Shown here one piece after another: positions 1-5,878 of a stretch of 7,534 bases of DNA. The notes below the pieces were generated by a model. It was not told the DNA's origin, searched no databases, and worked only from the letters and a program-made list of their open reading frames with translations. The stretch spans positions 1 to 7,534 of the forward strand of contig JAEVZT010000119.1 in assembly GCA_023392115.1 (NCBI GenBank), read 5' to 3'. Within the stretch, counting starts at the first letter, position 1; the number at the start of each line of letters is the position of its first letter. The translations under genes were made by a program, and so were the position numbers. This DNA comes from Chloroflexota bacterium. Its GTDB lineage: Bacteria > Chloroflexota > Anaerolineae > Aggregatilineales > Phototrophicaceae.

Positions 1-553
1 TGAAACCCAATGCCGCGTACTCGCGGTTACGCAGCTTCAAGTACACCTGCCGCAGCCCGAACAGATCAAAGTGATTGATCATGAACGTGCCGAGGAAGAC
101 GATACCCCAGCCGACGAAAAAGAGCGCGTGCAGCAGAGTCCGCGCCGCCGGGTTTTCAACCGACCAGACCACCGTCGTGATCGGTCGCCACTGCCAGTAC
201 AGCAGCAGCAGGGCTGAGCTGGCAAACAGGACGTAGGTACTGCGCTCGACCGGTTTCGGCACAAGTCGTGTCCACGCACGCTTAAACGCCGGTCGCGCCA
301 TGATGCTGTGCTGGAACGCAAACGCGCCGAGCAGTAACACATTGACAATGATCGCCTCTTGAATTGGCACTTGCGCCCCTGTATCAATCGATTTCGGCAC
401 GACGAGGTTGCCGACAAAGCCGATGGCGTAGAGAAATGCCACAAGGAATACGGCATAGCAGGCAACCCCGTAGGCGAAGGCAAAGGCGCTTCCGATCACC
501 CCTGTCGTCGCGGCTGGCGCTGCCAGTGGTTGTTGGGTAGCGTAATCTGACAT
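1..553 (-). CDS. MddA-like membrane methyltransferase (ICMT/NnrU type), 3' end outside window
   Basis: Reading from the ATG at 553 down to the window edge gives 184 codons without a stop, so the C-terminal part is missing. Hydrophobic segments lie at about residues 22-50, 66-80, 105-122 and 140-160, as in a multi-pass inner-membrane protein. Recognisable motifs are Q81-H82-S83 followed by an ARPAFKRAW stretch, PVERSTYVLFAS at 101-112, WQWRP at 120-124 and NHFDLFGLRQV at 160-170. I associate these with methanethiol S-methyltransferase (MddA) and related isoprenylcysteine-methyltransferase/NnrU-fold proteins, which transfer methyl from S-adenosylmethionine to a small thiol. The SAM-binding C-terminus is not visible, so the substrate is inferred. 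A GAGGAG ribosome site at 561-566 lies 7 nt before the start. The gene is divergent from the HTH-hydrolase gene at 737 and may share its control region. Two other minus-strand frames here are also open, but their products are Arg/Ser-rich and unlike a real protein. Confidence 0.8.
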   Translation of the reverse strand, partial: MSDYATQQPLAAPAATTGVIGSAFAFAYGVACYAVFLVAFLYAIGFVGNLVVPKSIDTGAQVPIQEAIIVNVLLLGAFAFQHSIMARPAFKRAWTRLVPKPVERSTYVLFASSALLLLYWQWRPITTVVWSVENPAARTLLHALFFVGWGIVFLGTFMINHFDLFGLRQVYLKLRNREYAALGF

Positions 554-596
554 TTGTATACTCCTCGACCGTCAACTATCCGAACTGGATCGTTTT

Positions 597-692
597 CCTA
601 TAAGTTAGGGTAGGCAGAAGGGATTTGTATGTCACCATTCATTTGGATGGAAGATGAATGGTAAATCCGACCTAGAATTAGGAAGGGGATTT
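597..692. promoter_or_regulatory. Candidate operator region: two copies of a composite repeat around a hairpin
   Basis: Unit 1 holds CCTA-N5-TAGG at 597-609 and then GAAGGGATTT at 617-626. Unit 2 holds CCTA-N4-TAGG at 671-682 and then AAGGGGATTT at 683-692. Between them is the inverted repeat described separately at 634-662. The two CCTA/TAGG centres are about 73 bp apart, close to seven helical turns. A TAGAAT that resembles a plus-strand -10 lies inside unit 2 (673-678), but no convincing -35 goes with it. Short inverted repeats of this kind suit dimeric LuxR-type HTH proteins, and two such proteins are encoded directly downstream. The repeats are seen directly. Their role as binding sites is inferred. 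Confidence 0.45.
621..668. repeat. Inverted repeat in the divergent intergenic region
   Basis: ACCATTCAT at 634-642 is perfectly complementary to ATGAATGGT at 654-662, with an 11-nt loop. The pairing continues with GGATTT at 621-626 against AAATCC at 663-668 if the 7 nt at 627-633 are bulged out. Neither strand has a T-run after the stem, so it is more likely a protein-binding palindrome than a terminator. Confidence 0.6.
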
Positions 693-736
693 AGCCACCA
701 CCGGCGAATATCAACGTTGGAATTGAGGGCAGCCAC

Positions 737-1858
737 ATGGACGGGAACACACCGTCACCGGATCAACTGACCACACGCGAAAAAGCGATTCTGTCGCGTC
801 TGTCAGACGGATTATCCGACCAGCAGATCGCCGCCGAACTCTTCCTCAGCCCCAATACGATCCGCTGGTATAACCGCCAGATTTACAGCAAGCTGGGCGT
901 CAACAACCGGATGCAGGCGATCGCGCAGGCGAAAAAGTTGGGCATTCTGGAACCGCAGCGACCCGCCTCGCCGCCCGCAGATCAAGAACCCATCGTGAAA
1001 CGCCAACAAGCGAGCCAGCGCGTGCATTTCACGACGAGCTTCGACGGCACGCGCATCGCCTACGCAGTCGCCGGGAAGGGACCGCCGCTCGTCAAAACCG
1101 CGACGTTTATGTGCCACCTCGAGTATGACTGGGAGAGTCCGGTCTGGCGGCACTGGCTTGACGAATTCACGCGCGACCACACGCTGATCCGCTACGATGA
1201 GCGCGGAAGCGGCTTATCCGACTGGGACGCCGCCGATTTATCGTTCGAGGCGTGGGTGCGCGACCTTGAAGCAGTCGCGGATGCCGCCGGCGTTGAGAAA
1301 TTCCCGCTGTTTGCCAATTCGCAGGGCGGAACGGTTGCGGTAACGTATACAGTCCGCCATCCGGAAAGGGTCAGCCGCCTCATCCTCTTCGGCGCATACG
1401 CACGGGGATGGCTCAACCGCGACCTGACCGAACAACAGCTCGAAGAAGAACGACTGCTCATCGACCTGATGCGCGTTGGATGGGGACAGGAGAATCCCGC
1501 CTTTCGGCAGGTGTTCGCCACCCAGCTTCGTCCCGAAGCGACGACCGAGGAACTACGCGCGTTTGACGAACAGATGCGGATGTCAGGCACGGCGGAGAAC
1601 GCCGCTCGACTGGAAAGCGAGATGCATCGCACCGACATTCGCCATCTCGCGCCGCTGGTGAACGTGCCGACGCTCGTCATCCATGCGCGTCACGATGCCG
1701 CCGTCCCGTATGAAGAAGGGAGGCTGCTCGCCTCGCTGATCCCTAACGCGCAGTTCGTCACCTTGGAGAGCAAGAATCACCTGCTGACTGAAACTGAACC
1801 GGCGTGGTCGAAGTTCGTCGCCGCGCTTCGCAGCTTCCTGAGCGCTGACGATGGCTGA
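737..1858 (+). CDS. LuxR-type HTH fused to an alpha/beta hydrolase (regulator)
   Basis: This 373-residue protein is predicted to be a cytoplasmic transcription regulator with an enzyme-like domain. Residues 11-71 form a LuxR/GerE-type HTH (LTTREKAIL, GLSDQQIAAELFLSPNTIRW, KLGV). A Pro/Gln-rich linker at about 72-95 joins it to an alpha/beta hydrolase at about 96-370. In the hydrolase I see CHLEYDW (126-132), RYDERGSGLSD (152-162), the nucleophile elbow A-N-S-Q-G-G with S195, D320 in HARHDAAVP, and H348 in KNHLL. The catalytic triad S195/D320/H348 therefore looks intact, although the usual first Gly of G-x-S-x-G is Asn194. The HLEYDW and RYDERG motifs are typical of hydrolases fused to regulatory domains in Chloroflexota and Actinomycetota. 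A GAGGG ribosome site at 725-729 lies 7 nt before the ATG. The gene overlaps its downstream neighbour by 8 nt, so the two are co-transcribed. The substrate or ligand is unknown. Confidence 0.88.
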   Translation: MDGNTPSPDQLTTREKAILSRLSDGLSDQQIAAELFLSPNTIRWYNRQIYSKLGVNNRMQAIAQAKKLGILEPQRPASPPADQEPIVKRQQASQRVHFTTSFDGTRIAYAVAGKGPPLVKTATFMCHLEYDWESPVWRHWLDEFTRDHTLIRYDERGSGLSDWDAADLSFEAWVRDLEAVADAAGVEKFPLFANSQGGTVAVTYTVRHPERVSRLILFGAYARGWLNRDLTEQQLEEERLLIDLMRVGWGQENPAFRQVFATQLRPEATTEELRAFDEQMRMSGTAENAARLESEMHRTDIRHLAPLVNVPTLVIHARHDAAVPYEEGRLLASLIPNAQFVTLESKNHLLTETEPAWSKFVAALRSFLSADDG

Positions 1859-4157
1859 CTACGAGGGGCTGCAACCACACGATTCACTCACCGCACGCGA
1901 GCGTGAGATACTCGAGCGTTTGTCCGCCGGGCTGTCCGACCAGCAGATCGGCGCCGAGCTTTTTCTCAGCCCGAACACCGTTCGCTGGTACAATCGCCAG
2001 ATCTACGGCAAATTAGGAGTTGGAAGCCGGACGCAAGCCATTGCCCGCGCGAAACAGCTTGGTTTGCTCGACAACGCTGCGACGGCAGCACCTTCTGCAC
2101 CAAAACGCGCGCTCCCCCTACAACTGACAGCCTTCATCGGGCGTCAGCGCGAGATTTCAGAGGTGAAGCGCCTGCTTCAAACCTCGCGGCTGCTGACTCT
2201 CACCGGCGTCGGCGGCACAGGCAAGACGCGGCTGGCGCTGCATGTGGCTGGCGACGTGCTCGACAACTACGCCGACGGCGTCTGCTACGTCGATCTTGCG
2301 CCGCTCAGCCAACCGTCGACGGTCGCAAAAACGATTGCCGCCGCGCTTGACGTGCGCGAGCATCCCCGAGAACCGCTGCTCGACACGCTGAAGCGGGCGC
2401 TCGCCGGACGAGCGATGCTGCTGCTGATCGATAACTTCGAGCATGTCATTTCGGCGGCGCCGCTGGTTGCCGACCTACTGGCAGCATCCCCACACGTGAG
2501 CGTGATGGTCACCAGCCGCGAGGCGCTGCGGCTCTCCGGTGAACAGGAATACGCGGTTCTCCCGCTGTCGCTGCCGGATGCCGAGGCGTCGACCGAAGCT
2601 GTCAGCGCGTCGGAAGCCGGAGCATTATTCGTCCAGCGCGCGCAGATGGTGCAGCCTCGCTTTGCGCTCACGGCTGATAATGCATCAGTCGTCGCGCAAA
2701 TCTGTAGGCGGCTGGACGGCTTACCCCTCGCCATCGAACTTGCGACGGCGCGCTGCAAGCTGCTGACGCCAGAGGCGCTGCTGAACCGCCTAGAGAGCCG
2801 ACTAGATATGCTGACCGGCGGCGCGCGCGACGCTCCCGCGCGTCAGCGAACGCTGCGCGACACGTTGGAGTGGAGTTTCACCCTGCTGGACAGGAGCGAA
2901 CAGCGGCTGTTCGCGCGCTTGGCGGTCTTTCGCGGCGGCTGCGACCTAGACGCTGTAGAGGCTGTGTGCGGCTGGAACTTGTCGGATGACGTGCTCGACG
3001 TTATGGGATCGCTCGTAGACAAGAGCCTTGTACAGGAGAAAGAGTCTACAGACGGTGAACCGCGCTTCGCCATGCTCGAGACGATCCGCGAGTACGCATC
3101 GGAGCGGCTTAAGCTCAGCGGCGAGACAGAAGTGATGCGCCGGCGGCACGCGGAATATTTCGTTTCGCTCGCCGAACGCGCCGAACCGGAACTGCGCTTG
3201 AGTCCGCATCAACGCTGGTTTCGACGGTTCGAACGAGAACAGGGTAACCTGCGTGACGTGCTGGAATGGTCGCTCAACCAAGGCGATCCCGCCGTCGGCA
3301 TTCGGCTGGTCAGCGCGATCTGGTTGTTCTGGTTTGCCTACGGTCACCACGTCGAAGGCTTTCGCTGGACAAAACGTTTGCTGCCACACCTGAATGAGAC
3401 GCCAGAAGACCAGCACGCCAAATTCCTCAATGCGGCGGGGAATATGGCGCTGAACTGCGATTTTGAGTCGGCGAAGCCGTTGTTCTTGCGAGCGCTCGAC
3501 ATTTCCCGCCAGCTCGAGGATAGGCTGAATACCGCGTGGGCGCTCACCCATCTCGCGACTGCCATGTCCGGCGAAGCCGAAGCGATGGCGGTGGCTCAAG
3601 ATGCGCTGTCCCTGTTCCGCGAGCTAAGCCACCAACCCGGTATCGCGCACAGCCTGAACGTCATCGGCGAAATTGCCCGGCAAGCCGGTGATGATGTCCT
3701 CGCTCGACAGGCGTATGAGGAATGTCTCGACGTTTGTCGCAAGACAGGTGAAAGGCGTCGCGTCGCGATCCTGTACTTCAATCTTGCCTTCCTCGCGCAG
3801 CATGCCGGCGATCATGCCGGTGCGCTCCGCTCCACCCGGCAGGCACTACAAATCGCTCGTGATATGAACAACAAGGGTGAGATGGCATGGTGTTTGCCGA
3901 TCATCGCCGGGTCGATGGCTGAGCTCGGGCAGCCGCAGCAAGCGGCGCGTTTGCTCGGCACGTCCGAAGCGTTTCTCGAACGTCTGGGAGCTTTCACCTT
4001 GCCCGCCGACCGGCAGGAATTCGAACGCATTCGCGCCGAAGTACAGGCGCAGTTAGGCGACGATGCCTTTCAGACCGCGCTTCTGGAAGGGCGTAAGATG
4101 ACATTGGAACAGGCGGTGACGCTCGCGCTTGACGATTCGAACGAACAGCCGATCTAG
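1851..4157 (+). CDS. LuxR-type HTH / STAND ATPase / TPR transcriptional regulator (COG3903-like)
   Basis: This 768-residue regulator begins with a LuxR-type HTH at 13-73 that is 47/61 identical to the HTH of the preceding gene. A STAND (NB-ARC-like) ATPase follows: FIGRQREI at 95-102, Walker A GVGGTGKT at 119-126, Walker B LLLIDNFEHV at 190-199, TSREALRLSGE at 221-231 and GLPLAIELA at 290-298. A winged-helix part covers about 330-420 (RTLRDTLEWS, then MLETIREYASERL). TPR-like helices run from about 525 to 720, ending in the family's usual LLGTSEAFLERLGA and GRKMTLEQAV blocks. STAND regulators bind ATP and switch on when the repeat domain senses a ligand or partner. Here the HTH is at the N-terminus, whereas in MalT and LAL regulators it is at the C-terminus. 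The ATG at 1851 lies inside the end of the upstream gene and has only a weak ribosome site, so translation is probably coupled. The input signal is unknown. Confidence 0.9.
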   Translation: MADYEGLQPHDSLTAREREILERLSAGLSDQQIGAELFLSPNTVRWYNRQIYGKLGVGSRTQAIARAKQLGLLDNAATAAPSAPKRALPLQLTAFIGRQREISEVKRLLQTSRLLTLTGVGGTGKTRLALHVAGDVLDNYADGVCYVDLAPLSQPSTVAKTIAAALDVREHPREPLLDTLKRALAGRAMLLLIDNFEHVISAAPLVADLLAASPHVSVMVTSREALRLSGEQEYAVLPLSLPDAEASTEAVSASEAGALFVQRAQMVQPRFALTADNASVVAQICRRLDGLPLAIELATARCKLLTPEALLNRLESRLDMLTGGARDAPARQRTLRDTLEWSFTLLDRSEQRLFARLAVFRGGCDLDAVEAVCGWNLSDDVLDVMGSLVDKSLVQEKESTDGEPRFAMLETIREYASERLKLSGETEVMRRRHAEYFVSLAERAEPELRLSPHQRWFRRFEREQGNLRDVLEWSLNQGDPAVGIRLVSAIWLFWFAYGHHVEGFRWTKRLLPHLNETPEDQHAKFLNAAGNMALNCDFESAKPLFLRALDISRQLEDRLNTAWALTHLATAMSGEAEAMAVAQDALSLFRELSHQPGIAHSLNVIGEIARQAGDDVLARQAYEECLDVCRKTGERRRVAILYFNLAFLAQHAGDHAGALRSTRQALQIARDMNNKGEMAWCLPIIAGSMAELGQPQQAARLLGTSEAFLERLGAFTLPADRQEFERIRAEVQAQLGDDAFQTALLEGRKMTLEQAVTLALDDSNEQPI

Positions 4158-4975
4158 GCTGAAACGTGCGGCTCGACAATTTCTGCCACGCGGCGCGGTT
4201 GACTCGCACGCGCTTCGTCACCATCATCGAGAAACCAGCTGGCGCTCAAGCAGGCGTAAGCGTAGGTATACGCCAGCACGCGCGCAAGCGCGATGCCCGT
4301 GCCGCGCGCAAGGATGTCTGCATTACGCAGCAGGCGCCCCTCGTCCGTAACCAAATCCGGTCGGGTATCGGGGTTGCACAGCGTATTCGCCGCGTCAAAG
4401 GCGCGGTCGCCGATCAGCCCCTTCGGGTCAAAGGCAAGCCAGCCGCGCTCGGCGTGATGGCGAATGTTCCAGTGATGAATATCGCCGTGAAGCACGCGCA
4501 CATCCCGTTGATGTGCCAGCAGCCTTTCGGCGAACCGCGCCCCGCGCCCGAAAATCGACTCCGGCGCTTCCTCAGCGCGGCGAAACAGCGAGCGAAAATG
4601 CGTCTCCAAGCGCGTCAGCCCGGCGGGAAACGGCGTCACCGGATCGGCGTGGAGCCGGTCGAGCACGCCGGCGATAATTTCTGTCGCTCGCTCATCCTTC
4701 CCCTGCGCCACGAACGTCGTCAAGTCGTCGCCAGCCGCGTACTCCAATAGGTGCGCGCCGTCATCATGCCTGATCAATTGAACCGCGCCGCGACCCTTCC
4801 AGTAGCTCAGGGCGACAGCGCCCCTCTGTTCGTCGCTGCCGAGAGGCGTCAGCAGCTTCAGCACAACCCGCTCGCCCTGATGGATGACCGTGAATACTTG
4901 GCTGGTCACCGTCCGCGCCAGCGGCTGCGGATCGGCTAGCCCCCACGCATCGAGATAGTCGTTCAAATCGGGCAT
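4154..4975 (-). CDS. APH(6)/hydroxyurea-kinase-like phosphotransferase
   Basis: This 273-residue soluble kinase is close in length to StrB/APH(6) enzymes (about 278 residues). Its kinase-like core is visible: a probable ATP lysine K40 (VVLKLL), LLEYAAGDDL at 76-85, the catalytic HGDIHHWN at 163-170 with D165, and LAFDPKGLIGDRAFD at 180-194, where D183 should bind metal. The HGD-x-HH-x-N and DPKGLIG-x-R signatures are those of the streptomycin 6-phosphotransferase/hydroxyurea kinase family (PF04655-like). Members phosphorylate a hydroxyl on small molecules such as streptomycin, but the true substrate of environmental homologues is mostly unknown. Its ATG directly follows the TAG of deoC with no gap, so it is the second gene of a coupled pair and may act on a metabolite linked to deoxyribose or nucleosides (inference). 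It ends in a CTAG shared with the convergent regulator gene. Antibiotic resistance should not be assumed. Confidence 0.85.
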   Translation of the reverse strand: MPDLNDYLDAWGLADPQPLARTVTSQVFTVIHQGERVVLKLLTPLGSDEQRGAVALSYWKGRGAVQLIRHDDGAHLLEYAAGDDLTTFVAQGKDERATEIIAGVLDRLHADPVTPFPAGLTRLETHFRSLFRRAEEAPESIFGRGARFAERLLAHQRDVRVLHGDIHHWNIRHHAERGWLAFDPKGLIGDRAFDAANTLCNPDTRPDLVTDEGRLLRNADILARGTGIALARVLAYTYAYACLSASWFLDDGDEARASQPRRVAEIVEPHVSA

Positions 4976-5659
4976 CTACTGTCCGAGCCGCGCCTTGCAT
5001 TCTTCGAGCATTTCGACGGTGCGCGTCGCGCCGCAGCGCGTGACGCCGAGCGCGCGCACTTCGAGCAGGCGGTCAAGCGTCCGAACGCCGCCCGCCGCTT
5101 TGACCTGCACTGACGCTGGCGAATGGGCGCGCATCAGCTTGAGATCGGCGTCGATCGCGCCGCCCGTGCCGTATCCCGTCGAGGTCTTAACCCAGTCCGC
5201 GCCGAGTTCGCCGCAGATTTCGCACAGCCGAATCTTCTGCTCGTCGGTCAGGTAGCAGTTCTCAAAGATCACCTTGACCTTGCCGCCGCCGCCGTGCGTC
5301 ACGTCGATCACGGCGCGAATCTCGTCGCGGACGCAGTCCCAATCGCCGCTCAAGACGCGGCTGATGTTGACGACCATGTCCAACTCGATGCCACCGTCAC
5401 GGAGCGCCTGTTCCGCCTCGGCGACCTTGACCGCCGTCGTGTGCCCGCCGTGCGGAAAGCCGATCGTCGTGCTCGGGACAACCGTGCTTCCCGCCAGCAG
5501 ATCGGCGCAGCGCCTGAGGTAGAACGGCATGATGCACACGCTGGCGACGTTATAGCGCACGGCGAGCGCGCAGCCCGCTTCGAGGTCGTCAAGCGTCAGC
5601 GTCGGATTGAGCAGCGAATGATCAATCATTTTGGCGATGTCGTTGTAGGTATAGTTCAT
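4976..5659 (-). CDS. deoC: Deoxyribose-phosphate aldolase
   Basis: DERA reversibly cleaves 2-deoxy-D-ribose 5-phosphate to glyceraldehyde 3-phosphate and acetaldehyde in deoxynucleoside catabolism, in the cytoplasm. The 227 residues match the usual length of about 220-260 and cover a complete TIM barrel. Visible motifs are MIDHSLLNPTLT (11-22), GFPHGGHTT (67-75), ELDMVVNIS (92-100) with catalytic D94, KVIFENCYLT (129-138), WVKTSTGYGTGGA (156-168) with Schiff-base lysine K158, and VKAAGGVRT (186-194) with the second active-site lysine K187. Ser15 replaces the common Thr of IDHT, and Ala189 replaces the Ser of KASGG; both are mild changes. An AGAGGG ribosome site (5664-5669) lies 4 nt before the ATG. 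A strong terminator upstream isolates it from the lipoprotein gene, so it needs its own promoter. TATAAG (minus strand, 5682-5687) is a possible -10, but no -35 is clear. The kinase gene follows immediately. Confidence 0.95.
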   Translation of the reverse strand: MNYTYNDIAKMIDHSLLNPTLTLDDLEAGCALAVRYNVASVCIMPFYLRRCADLLAGSTVVPSTTIGFPHGGHTTAVKVAEAEQALRDGGIELDMVVNISRVLSGDWDCVRDEIRAVIDVTHGGGGKVKVIFENCYLTDEQKIRLCEICGELGADWVKTSTGYGTGGAIDADLKLMRAHSPASVQVKAAGGVRTLDRLLEVRALGVTRCGATRTVEMLEECKARLGQ

Positions 5660-5712
5660 GAAGCCCTCTTTCGCCTAAATCCTTATACCGTCGATGATAC
5701 CGCGCCGCGATC

Positions 5713-5756
5713 AAAAACGCCTGACGATCCGCCGCCGGTGGACGGATCGTCAGGCG
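5713..5756 (-). terminator. Rho-independent terminator of the lipoprotein gene
   Basis: The arms 5718-5731 and 5743-5756 are a perfect 14-bp inverted repeat (CGCCTGACGATCCG) with an 11-nt loop. On the minus strand the stem is followed directly by five T's (AAAAA at 5713-5717 on the plus strand). The plus strand has no T-run after the stem, so termination acts only on minus-strand transcripts. That fits the end of the gene at 6826-5879 and separates it from deoC. Confidence 0.85.
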
Positions 5757-5770
5757 CAAGACTGAACCTC

Positions 5771-5854
5771 AACCTCACCCCGTTTCGCTGCGCTCAACCG
5801 CCCCTCTCCCTATGGAGAGGGGCAGCACGACCGAAGGTTGTGTGGGGTGAGGTT
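5771..5854. repeat. Nested REP-like palindrome (CCTCACCCC / CCCCTCTCC type)
   Basis: The outer arms AACCTCACCCC (5771-5781) and GGGGTGAGGTT (5844-5854) enclose middle arms CAACC (5795-5799) and GGTTG (5836-5840). Inside these are inner arms GCCCCTCTCC (5800-5809) and GGAGAGGGGC (5814-5823) with a 4-nt loop. The left side also holds TTCGCTGCGCTC. From memory, intergenic palindromes built from CCTCACCCC and CCCCTCTCC are scattered in many copies through diverse bacterial genomes. Only one copy lies in this window, so its dispersal here cannot be shown. It sits just after the stop of the lipoprotein gene and before the terminator. Confidence 0.75.
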
Positions 5855-5878
5855 TGTTGGCGCTGGCAAATGCTCATA

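Noticed and set aside
79..575. Two other minus-strand open frames at 79-483 and 384-575
   Set aside because: Both are out of frame with the methyltransferase reading, which has membrane segments, family motifs and a good ribosome site. Their products are rich in Arg, Ser and Cys.
634..662. Hairpin read as a terminator
   Set aside because: Neither strand has a T-run after the stem, and the position is upstream of both divergent genes, where a terminator has no role.
3227..3234. GTTCGAAC as a second LexA-like site
   Set aside because: It has the half-sites in the reverse order with no spacer and lies inside a coding region, so it is a chance palindrome.
2946..3599. A 217-codon minus-strand open frame
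   Set aside because: It is antisense to the well-supported ATPase/TPR gene and its product shows no recognisable domain.
4166..4750. A 194-codon plus-strand open frame
   Set aside because: It is antisense to the kinase gene, whose HGD and DPKG motifs are unmistakable.
4154..4975. Streptomycin resistance gene (strB)
   Set aside because: The family match is clear, but the deoC coupling and the absence of mobile elements or other resistance genes give no support for a resistance role.
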